A stretch of DNA of 64,000 nt. Origin: Brachybacterium tyrofermentans (GTDB taxonomy: Bacteria > Actinomycetota > Actinomycetes > Actinomycetales > Dermabacteraceae). Where the stretch lies: the NCBI RefSeq assembly GCF_014897585.1, contig NZ_JABUXW010000015.1, positions 1-64,000 on the forward strand. Reading direction: 5' to 3'. The translations under genes were made by a program, and so were the position numbers. This document shows, in pieces, positions 55,329 through 64,000 of the stretch (within the stretch, counting starts at the first letter, position 1; each line of letters starts with the position of its first letter). The notes beneath the pieces were generated by a model. That model was not told where the DNA came from, made no database searches, and was given only the letters and a program-made list of their open reading frames with translations.

Positions 55329-57206
55329 ATGCGGCTACGAACACGTCTGTATGCCTGCTCCGCTGCCCTCACACTCTCCCTTCCCGCGGCCGCCGCACCC
55401 GCCCTCGCGACGCCACCTGAACCTCCCGATCAGGCCGACCAGTCGGCCGTCGAATCTGCCGACGACACTGCCACCGAGCCCGGCGACGGCGCAGGCGCTG
55501 AGCCCGCCGACTCCGCAGACACCGACGCTCCTGAAGAGGCCACCGCTTCCCCCGAGACCACCTCCTCCCCTGAGGCCACTGAGCCCTCCGGAGCGAGCGC
55601 ACCCGCCGATTCCGTCGACGCGCCCGATTCCACGCAATCCGCCGATGACGCAGGATCCGCCTCCGGGCCCACCGCATCCGTTGAGGTGACGGCCACCGAC
55701 TCGGCTGACGATCACCCCGAGAAGGACCCGGCCCCCGTCACGATCACCATCGGTTCGGGCGCCGACCAGCAGGACGCCGAGGAGACCGAGAAGCCGCAGG
55801 AAGACTCGTCGAACACGCAGCAACCCGCGGATGGCGACGCTGCTGCCACCCCCGGTGCCGATCAGGAGAAGGACGATCCCGCGGACGAGGAGTCCCCGAC
55901 TCCAGCGGACTCCACTGAGTCCGCCGAGGGCACGGAGTCCACCGACGGCAGCGAGCCCACCGAGTCCGCTGAGGACCCTGAGGACACCGAGTTCGCTGAG
56001 GGGGCCGAGGAGACTGAGGACCCTGAGTCCACCGACGACAGCGAGCCCAGCCAGGACACAGAGTCTGCTGACGGCACCGAGACCACTGAAGACTCTGAGG
56101 GCACCGAGACCGGTGACCAGACAGCGGGCGAGGACGACGAGGCAGAAGCTCCGGAGGACACCTGCCTCGACGACTCCGAGGATGCCGACCCGCAGGACGG
56201 CTCCGACGCTGAGTCGGCCTCGGACGACGATGACGCCGATTCCGACGCATCATCGGCGCAGAGTGACGACACCACTACGCCGTCCGCGCCTGTCGAGGGC
56301 GAGGAGTGCGCCTCCACGGACGAGTCGCAGAATGACGACTCGGATCCGGCTCTCTTGCCGCCGACCACGACCCCGGCCTCAGCGACAACGCAGCCGTCAG
56401 CCGAGAAGCCGACCGACGACGCCACTGGCACGGGCACACCGACACCGACAGAAACTCCGTCCACGGCGCCCGACGATGACGAGACGACTGGCGCCCCGGA
56501 GACGCCGACCGAGGACGACACCCCCGAGGAGGAGGAGTCTCCTGCACCGACCACGCCGGAGTCCGAGGCGCCGTCGACGGCACCCGACCAGTCAGAGACA
56601 CCGGAGAAGACAGAGACGCCGGACAAGACCGAGACCCCGGCGAAGACGGAATCTCCCGAGACGACTGAGACGCCAGACGAGACAGAGTCTCCGGAAACGA
56701 CCGAGGCACCGGAGAAGACCGATACTCCCGAGCAGTCCGAGGCGCCGCGCCCCATCGCGCCGCAGGTGAAGCCGGAGAGCACCCCTGAGACCGCTCCCGA
56801 GGCCGAGCCTGAGCGTGAGACCCGGGACGAAGCGTCGCAAGCACCTGCCACCGACGAGCACTCGGACGCCCAGGTCGATGAGACCGAGCAGGCCAGCAGG
56901 GACACCGAGCGGACGTCGCCCGGGACGAGCAGCTCGCCCGAGGAGACCACGTCGGAAGCGCCGGCACCGAGCCCCGACGACCAGAGCCCGGCTCCGCAGC
57001 CACGACCGGTCGCGAGCACGCAGGAGGACGGCCCGATCGTCCAGCTCCTCAACGCGTTGTCCTCGCAGGATCCCGACTCCGCGTTCGGCCGCATGCAGCA
57101 GGTGCTCGCTGTCGCGCTCGGCATCGGCTTCCTCACCACAGCAGGCTTCGCCGGTGCCACCTGGCACAGCCGGCGTGCCTCTGGCTCGATCTCGCCGAAG
57201 AAGTAA
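55329..57206 (+). CDS. Acidic Thr/Pro/Glu/Ser-rich secreted protein with C-terminal anchor
   Basis: A 625-residue low-complexity surface protein. Residues 1-27 form a Sec signal peptide (RLRTR, hydrophobic core, cleavage after PALA). Nearly all of the mature protein is Glu, Thr, Asp, Ser and Pro, first as DADS/TEPA-like mixed runs, then as regular TETPEKTETPDKT-type repeats (about 420-480), and no Cys-rich or globular part is visible except possibly the C-terminal 60 residues. The end has a transmembrane helix (VLAVALGIGFLTTAGFAG) followed by a basic tail HSRRASGSISPKK; no LPXTG motif. It resembles a mucin-like stalk. ATG 55329 was chosen because AGAGGGGG precedes it and the signal peptide begins there. 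Confidence 0.8.
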   Translation: MRLRTRLYACSAALTLSLPAAAAPALATPPEPPDQADQSAVESADDTATEPGDGAGAEPADSADTDAPEEATASPETTSSPEATEPSGASAPADSVDAPDSTQSADDAGSASGPTASVEVTATDSADDHPEKDPAPVTITIGSGADQQDAEETEKPQEDSSNTQQPADGDAAATPGADQEKDDPADEESPTPADSTESAEGTESTDGSEPTESAEDPEDTEFAEGAEETEDPESTDDSEPSQDTESADGTETTEDSEGTETGDQTAGEDDEAEAPEDTCLDDSEDADPQDGSDAESASDDDDADSDASSAQSDDTTTPSAPVEGEECASTDESQNDDSDPALLPPTTTPASATTQPSAEKPTDDATGTGTPTPTETPSTAPDDDETTGAPETPTEDDTPEEEESPAPTTPESEAPSTAPDQSETPEKTETPDKTETPAKTESPETTETPDETESPETTEAPEKTDTPEQSEAPRPIAPQVKPESTPETAPEAEPERETRDEASQAPATDEHSDAQVDETEQASRDTERTSPGTSSSPEETTSEAPAPSPDDQSPAPQPRPVASTQEDGPIVQLLNALSSQDPDSAFGRMQQVLAVALGIGFLTTAGFAGATWHSRRASGSISPKK

Positions 57207-57302
57207 GCCCCTCGTCCGGGTCGATACGCCAGACCGAGTCAGCTCGAGGGTCGAGTCAGCGTGTCGGGCCGAGTCGAGGTCCCGAGCCGGGGCGAGATGT
57301 CG

Positions 57303-57821
57303 TCAGCGGGCGCTCAGCGCGTCCTGCACATGGGCGATGATCGCGGGCAGGCTCCGCTGCATCTGCACGACGGTGCGGTTGAAGGCGCCCTGACCCTCGT
57401 ACCAGGGGTCGTCCACCGCGATCTCGGTCTCCGGGGTCTCCGCGGACGTCTTCGGATCGAACCGGCGCCAGAGGGCGATCTCCGGGGCATCCTTCCCCTC
57501 GGGTGCCTGCTCGGCCATGCGACGCAGCAGCTGCGCGTGCTCGATCGTCATCGGCAGCACGAGGTCCCAGGTGAGCAGCTCCGTGAGATGGATGGTCTGG
57601 GCAGTGTGCTCGAAGGGCCGCGTGTATCCCGCACGGATGAGCGCGAGCTCGGTGCGTTCATCCATCGGCATCCCCTCGGCCTCCCAGCTCGTGCCGGCCG
57701 AACCGACTTCGATCCGGTCAGCGAGCCCCGCCTCCAGGATCGCCTCGCGCAGCATCACCGCTGCTGCGGGGGACCGGCAGACGTTGCCGGTGCAGACGGT
57801 GAGGACACGGAAGGGCGACAT
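57303..57821 (-). CDS. Low-molecular-weight protein-tyrosine phosphatase
   Basis: A 172-residue LMW-PTP. The P-loop VCTGNVCRSP (Cys10, Arg16) at the N-terminus and the general-acid DDPWYEG (Asp137/Asp138) near the end are present. It dephosphorylates phosphotyrosine, typically in the regulation of polysaccharide synthesis or in signalling, and could oppose kinases of the cell. Either a CACAAT -10 six bases upstream or the G6 stretch could serve the ATG at 57821. The gene stands alone, divergent from a GNAT. Confidence 0.93.
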   Translation of the reverse strand: MSPFRVLTVCTGNVCRSPAAAVMLREAILEAGLADRIEVGSAGTSWEAEGMPMDERTELALIRAGYTRPFEHTAQTIHLTELLTWDLVLPMTIEHAQLLRRMAEQAPEGKDAPEIALWRRFDPKTSAETPETEIAVDDPWYEGQGAFNRTVVQMQRSLPAIIAHVQDALSAR

Positions 57822-57992
57822 CCCCCCATTGTGTCAATGAAGCGGAGGCGGTGAGCGCAGAATCGCCACGCCCCGTACAATACTGAGGGAAGCGCGAGCG
57901 GTGCCCACCGTGCCGTCCGCGCATATTCGCCAGGGTATGGTCACGAGCACAAGATGGAAGTGACCATGCCACGACGGCTCAGGAGGACAGCC

Positions 57993-58478
57993 ATGGCCGA
58001 AATCATCCGCGCTCACGACGACGACTGGTCGCTCGTGCGCGAGATCCGTCTCCGGTCTCTCAGCACCGACCCCTCGGCCTTCGGGCAGAGCTGGGAGAAG
58101 GAGTCGACCTACGAGGACTCCATCTGGAAGAAGCGCGTCCGTGAGGCCGCGTGGTTCCTTGCGATCGAATCCGGCCAGCCGGTGGCTGTCGTGGCAGTTC
58201 GCCACGAGGGCGACTCCCCCGCCAACGAGCGCGAGCTCCAGGCGATGTGGGTGCTGCCGAGCGCACGTAAGGGCGGCATCGCCGTCAAGCTCGCCGACGC
58301 GGTCTTCGACTGGTGCCGCGAGGACGAGGCGGACACCGTCACGCTGTACGTCGGCCCCAAGAACGAGGCAGCGCAGTCGCTCTACCAGGCCCTCGGATTC
58401 GAGGACACCGGGAGCCGCTGGGAGATCATCGAGGATGACCCCGACGGCGCCTGGCTGAAGATGGCCCGAGGCCTCTGA
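57993..58478 (+). CDS. GNAT family N-acetyltransferase
   Basis: A 161-residue GNAT. The acetyl-CoA region is reduced but visible: ELQAMWVLPSARKGGIAVKLADAVFDW replaces the usual V-x-P...R-G-x-G-x-A/G, with the Gln/Arg-x-x-Gly seen as RKGGIAVKL. The last strand is TLYVGPKNEAAQSLYQALGFEDTG, typical of RimI-like GNATs. ATG 57993 follows AGGAGGA; an upstream in-frame ATG at 57954 is less likely. It is 6 bases from the next gene (stop to GTG), so they form an operon. Confidence 0.88.
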   Translation: MAEIIRAHDDDWSLVREIRLRSLSTDPSAFGQSWEKESTYEDSIWKKRVREAAWFLAIESGQPVAVVAVRHEGDSPANERELQAMWVLPSARKGGIAVKLADAVFDWCREDEADTVTLYVGPKNEAAQSLYQALGFEDTGSRWEIIEDDPDGAWLKMARGL

Positions 58479-58484
58479 GGCCAG

Positions 58485-59600
58485 GTGCCCTCCTCCCGTC
58501 GAGCCGCCTCCGGCCTGACCTCCTCCCGATCCGCATCCCGCGCGACCGGTGGAGGCTCAGGCCGGAGGCGTCCTCATTGGTCAGCCCGCTTCGAGGACGT
58601 CAAGAACGCCACGGTGGGCAGCGCGCTGCGACGACTGCACTGGGATCTGCGCCTCCAGCCGTTCCACGGATACGGCTCTCCGACGACGGTCAGGGTGCTG
58701 GCGAAAGTCCTCTATGCCTCCCCCGGTGCTCCGGCCGACTTCCATGACCAGCCGGTCCACGACATGCGCACCATGGCCGTGCGGGGCTGGCGCAACTTCG
58801 CGAGCCAGGTCGCGCCGTACCGCACCGTCCACATCCGGATCGGTGAGCAGCAGTTCAGCGTGCGCGCGGACCGCACAGGGATCGTCGACGTCCAGCTCGA
58901 TGTCGACCTCGAACCCGGTCGGCACGAGGCGCTGCTGTGGACGGTCCCCGGCAACGAGGTGTCCGCCGACATCACCGTCTTCGCCCCCGACGCCACCGTG
59001 GGGCTGGTCAGCGATATCGATGACACGGTGATGGTGACGTGGCTGCCGCGGCCGCTGCTCGCCTTCTGGAACGCCTTCGTGGTCCACCAGTCCTCCCGCC
59101 AGGTCGTGCCGGGCATGCCGATGCTCTACCAGCGTCTCGCGCGGCAGTTTCCCGAGATGCCGGTGCTGTACCTGTCCACGGGCGCCTGGAACGTGTTCCC
59201 GGTGCTCAAGCGGTTCCTCTACAAGAACGGGTACCCCGACGGCCCGCTGCTCCTGACCGATTGGGGGCCCACGAACACCGGGTTCTTCCGCTCCGGCCGG
59301 GAGCACAAGGAGCGGGCCCTGCGGCACCTGGCCGAGACCTTCCCGGAGCATCGCTGGCTCCTGGTGGGCGATGACGGACAGCACGACCCGTCGACCTACG
59401 CCGACTTCGCCGCCGAGCGTCCCGAGCTCGTCGAGGCGATCGTCATCCGTCAGCTGACAGAATCCGAGCAGCTGCTCGCCCACGGCACGCTGCGGCCCCT
59501 CGAGCGGCGGAACCATGGCGACCTCACCCCGCTGGTCGTGACCGCGCCCGATGGCCACACCCTGCTCTCCGCCCTCCAGCACGCCGAGGTGATCCGATGA
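58485..59600 (+). CDS. APP1/DUF2183 family phosphatase domain protein
   Basis: A 371-residue protein of the App1 (DUF2183) family, HAD-like phosphatidate phosphatases first described in yeast actin patches. The HAD nucleophile motif DIDDTV lies near residue 178 (GLVSDIDDTVMVTW), with MPVLYLSTGAWN (motif II) and HRWLLVGDDGQHDP (motif IV). The N-terminal ~170 residues are a beta domain (HIRIGEQQFSVRADRTGIVDVQLDV). It begins 6 bases after the upstream GNAT and its stop overlaps the following GNAT start by 4 bases. Lipid phosphatase activity is plausible, not shown. Confidence 0.88.
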   Translation: MPSSRRAASGLTSSRSASRATGGGSGRRRPHWSARFEDVKNATVGSALRRLHWDLRLQPFHGYGSPTTVRVLAKVLYASPGAPADFHDQPVHDMRTMAVRGWRNFASQVAPYRTVHIRIGEQQFSVRADRTGIVDVQLDVDLEPGRHEALLWTVPGNEVSADITVFAPDATVGLVSDIDDTVMVTWLPRPLLAFWNAFVVHQSSRQVVPGMPMLYQRLARQFPEMPVLYLSTGAWNVFPVLKRFLYKNGYPDGPLLLTDWGPTNTGFFRSGREHKERALRHLAETFPEHRWLLVGDDGQHDPSTYADFAAERPELVEAIVIRQLTESEQLLAHGTLRPLERRNHGDLTPLVVTAPDGHTLLSALQHAEVIR

Positions 59601-60337
59601 TCCTCCCCGCACCTGCCCCCACTACGGCTACCACCGCGTCCACGATCGCGATCCGGCCCGCCCAGGAGGACGAGGTCGACAGCATCGTCGAGCTGGCACA
59701 GGCCGCCTATCGCGGCACCGGCGGCTGGACCACGGAGGCACACCTGGTCAGCGGAACCCGGACCGACTCCTCCGAAGTGCGCGCCATGATCGCCGATCCG
59801 GCCGTCACGCTGCTGGTCGCCGTGCTCACGCCGTCCGAGACGGCACGCGACGACGCCGAGTCCGAGCGTCCCGCCGACGGCACCGTGGGTCACGACCATG
59901 GCGACGACGCCACCGCTAGTCACGACCACAGCAACGACCGCAACTCCAGCGACGACGGCGCTGACAGCACTGACGGCACTGACAGCACTGACAGCACTGA
60001 CAGCACGATCGTCGGATGCTGCTACACGCGCCGCGAACCGGCCGACGCCGACGGGCTCGCGCGCGCCGAGCTGGGACTGTTCGCCGTGCATCCGTCGGCC
60101 CAGTCCCGCGGGCTCGGGCGCCGTCTCCTCACGGCGCAGAGCGACCACCTGCAGCGCGCCGGGGTCGACCTGCTGATGATCCGGGTCCTGCAGTCCCGGC
60201 CGGAGCTGCACGCCTGGTACGAGCGGAACGGCTTCGTGCGCACGGGCGTGGCCGTGCCCTTCGCGGGCGACCCCGCAGGGCTCCAAGTCGAGGGTCTGGG
60301 CATGGACGTCATGGAGCGTCCGCTCCACGCGCTCTGA
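59597..60337 (+). CDS. GNAT N-acetyltransferase with Asp/Ser/Thr repeat insertion
   Basis: A 246-residue GNAT. The N-terminal strands (IAIRPAQEDEVDSIVELAQAAYRG) and the CoA-binding VHPSAQSRGLGRRLLTAQ are typical. Between them residues ~79-137 form a hydrophilic insertion, His/Asp/Ser-rich (GHDHGDD...SHDHSND) and ending in the tandem tripeptide DST, encoded by a 9-bp repeat at 59962-60006. The insertion falls in a surface loop between strands, so the fold can survive. The ATG overlaps the upstream APP1 stop (ATGA). Three-gene operon with the upstream GNAT and APP1. Confidence 0.87.
   Translation: MILPAPAPTTATTASTIAIRPAQEDEVDSIVELAQAAYRGTGGWTTEAHLVSGTRTDSSEVRAMIADPAVTLLVAVLTPSETARDDAESERPADGTVGHDHGDDATASHDHSNDRNSSDDGADSTDGTDSTDSTDSTIVGCCYTRREPADADGLARAELGLFAVHPSAQSRGLGRRLLTAQSDHLQRAGVDLLMIRVLQSRPELHAWYERNGFVRTGVAVPFAGDPAGLQVEGLGMDVMERPLHAL
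59962..60006 (+). repeat. 9-bp in-frame tandem repeat (tgacagcac)x5
   Basis: Four perfect and one single-base variant copy of tgacagcac encode Asp-Ser-Thr (and one Asp-Gly-Thr) within the GNAT gene. The unit length is a multiple of three, so copy changes keep the frame. Confidence 0.95.
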
Positions 60338-60373
60338 CCTGCACTCGTCGACGCAGGATGTGACTGAGGCGAC

Positions 60374-60379
60374 TAAACT
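60374..60379 (+). promoter_or_regulatory. -10 element TAAACT, leaderless start of the AKR gene
   Basis: TAAACT ends 6 bases before the ATG at 60386; no Shine-Dalgarno is present. This is one of the best examples of the pattern in the window. Confidence 0.6.
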
Positions 60380-60385
60380 ACCGGC

Positions 60386-61402
60386 ATGAGCACCGACGCC
60401 TTCGCCCCGTCCCCCCATCGCTACGAGAACGTCCCCTATCGGCGGGTCGGTGGGTCCGGGCTGCGCCTGCCCCCGGTCTCGCTGGGCTTCTGGCAGAACT
60501 TCGGTGAGGGTCGCGACCTGCAGGTCCTCCGCGACATCGTCCGCCGCGCCTTCGACCTCGGCGTCACCCACTTCGACCTGGCCAACAACTACGGCCCGCC
60601 TCCCGGCAGTGCCGAGACCCATGTGGGCCGGATCCTCGAGCAGGACTTCCGCCACCATCGCGACGAGCTCGTGATCTCCACCAAGGCCGGCTACGGGATG
60701 TGGGACGGCCCGTACGGCGACGGCGGCTCGCGGAAGTATCTGCTCAACTCCCTGGACCAGTCCCTGCGACGGATGAGCCTGGGACACGTCGACATCTTCT
60801 ACCACCACCGCGAAGATCCCGAGACCCCGCTCGAGGAGACGATGGGGGCGCTCGACCACGCGGTGCGCAGCGGCAGAGCCCTGTACGCCGGGATCTCGAA
60901 CTACTCCCCCGAGAAGACCCGGGAGGCCGCGGAGATCCTCGCCGACCTCGGCACCCCGCTGCTCATCCACCAGCCCTCCTACTCGATGTTCAACCGGCAC
61001 ATCGAGAACGGGCTGCTGGAGACGGTGGAGGATCTGGAGATCGGCCTGGCCGTCTTCTCCCCGCTGCAGCAGGGCCTGCTGACCAACAAGTACATGTCCG
61101 AGGTTCCCCACGGATCGCGGGCCAGCGGGACGGGCGGCTCGCTCACCTCGCGTCAGGTCCACGACACCGCGTATCAGACCCGTATGCGCGCCCTGTCGGA
61201 GATCGCCCACCAGCGCGGCCAGAGCCTCGCCCAGCTGGCCCTGTCCTGGGTGCTGCGCCACCAGGCCGTGGCGACCGCGCTGGTCGGCGCCTCCTCGGTG
61301 CGTCAGCTCGAGCAGAACGTCGGTGCCACCGAGAACCTCTCCTTTACCCCGGCGGAGCTCGCCGCCCTCGATGAGTTCGCGGTCGACGGCACCGGCCGCT
61401 GA
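60386..61402 (+). CDS. gpr: Aldo/keto reductase, YghZ/Gpr-like
   Basis: A 338-residue NADPH-dependent reductase of AKR family 14, close to E. coli YghZ (L-glyceraldehyde 3-phosphate reductase). The tetrad is visible in FDLANNYGPPPG (Asp, Tyr), VISTKAGYGMW (Lys) and DIFYHHREDP (His). Specific features are GPYGDGGSRKYLLNSLDQSLRRM and SMFNRHIENGLLE. It detoxifies small aldehydes such as methylglyoxal or reduces glyceraldehyde 3-phosphate. It has its own leaderless promoter and ends before a very strong bidirectional terminator. Confidence 0.92.
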   Translation: MSTDAFAPSPHRYENVPYRRVGGSGLRLPPVSLGFWQNFGEGRDLQVLRDIVRRAFDLGVTHFDLANNYGPPPGSAETHVGRILEQDFRHHRDELVISTKAGYGMWDGPYGDGGSRKYLLNSLDQSLRRMSLGHVDIFYHHREDPETPLEETMGALDHAVRSGRALYAGISNYSPEKTREAAEILADLGTPLLIHQPSYSMFNRHIENGLLETVEDLEIGLAVFSPLQQGLLTNKYMSEVPHGSRASGTGGSLTSRQVHDTAYQTRMRALSEIAHQRGQSLAQLALSWVLRHQAVATALVGASSVRQLEQNVGATENLSFTPAELAALDEFAVDGTGR

Positions 61403-61415
61403 CCAGCAGCACGTG

Positions 61416-61470
61416 GCCATAGGGAAGGGCCCCGATGATCCTGAGGATCGTCGGGGCCCTTCCCTATGGC
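61416..61470. terminator. Very strong bidirectional terminator
   Basis: Arms 61416-61441 and 61445-61470 pair over 26 bases with a single G-T wobble around a 3-base loop TGA. It separates the convergent aldo/keto reductase and ppc genes and ends 11 bases before the ppc stop. Confidence 0.95.
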
Positions 61471-61480
61471 GCGGGACGGC

Positions 61481-64000
<2,520 letters not shown>

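Overview
The window is a single stretch of very GC-rich chromosomal DNA from an actinobacterium, most likely a Micrococcales member close to Brachybacterium/Dermabacteraceae. That placement is an inference from gene content: DUF3263 and LytR_C proteins, a solitary groEL with a GGM tail controlled by CIRCE elements, variant leucine-rich repeat plus DUF6636-like proteins, PknB-like kinases, trehalose synthase, and many promoters of the form TANNNT followed 6-7 bases later by the start codon. I see no phage, no recognisable transposase and no CRISPR array. It reads as ordinary chromosome with one island that looks different (about 36690-38480).

Layout. 146-11167: a small membrane protein, a GlcD-like FAD oxidase, a membrane HExxH protein, two divergent luciferase-like monooxygenases, a lipoprotein, an exo/endonuclease-phosphatase, then a four-gene operon joining a SAM hydrolase (DUF62) to a complete ECF vitamin-type transporter. 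11285-14357: a TRAP transporter operon on the minus strand. 14679-19781: CPBP-like membrane protein, SRPBCC protein, groEL with two CIRCE operators, then DUF3263 and LytR_C genes. 19859-22586: ung followed by three look-alike membrane-anchored proteins. 22790-30080: trehalose synthase, a long LRV/DUF6636-like anchored protein, tRNA-Thr(TGT), a DsbA-like protein and a serine/threonine kinase. 30292-36687: AIM24 protein, a fused ATP-grasp/alpha-E protein with a transglutaminase, ferredoxin-NADP reductase and a DUF1304 protein.

36688-38480 is the repeat-rich island around a DUF559 (PD-(D/E)XK-like) gene. It is followed by alaA, then an alpha-galactoside utilisation cluster (GH36 alpha-galactosidase, two permeases, binding protein, convergent ROK repressor) at 40035-47048. 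47216-52902 holds hypothetical and membrane genes and a DUF47-PiT phosphate transport pair. 53096-64000 carries phosphoglucomutase, an acidic Thr/Pro/Glu-rich surface protein, a low-molecular-weight tyrosine phosphatase, two GNATs around an APP1-like phosphatase, an aldo/keto reductase, and the 3' part of PEP carboxylase running off the window end.

Two patterns cut across the whole window. (1) Short tandem repeats, each with its own unit, sit at gene 3' ends, and in several cases the native stop codon is part of the repeat unit. (2) Many genes on both strands have a -10 hexamer exactly 6-7 bases before the start codon and no Shine-Dalgarno, which implies leaderless mRNAs and decides several start sites. 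The most unusual single locus is the DUF559 gene bracketed by inverted copies of a CGATTCCCYTGATYCGT motif. The ECF-DUF62 operon and the degenerate ATP-grasp/alpha-E/transglutaminase locus are the most promising poorly understood systems.
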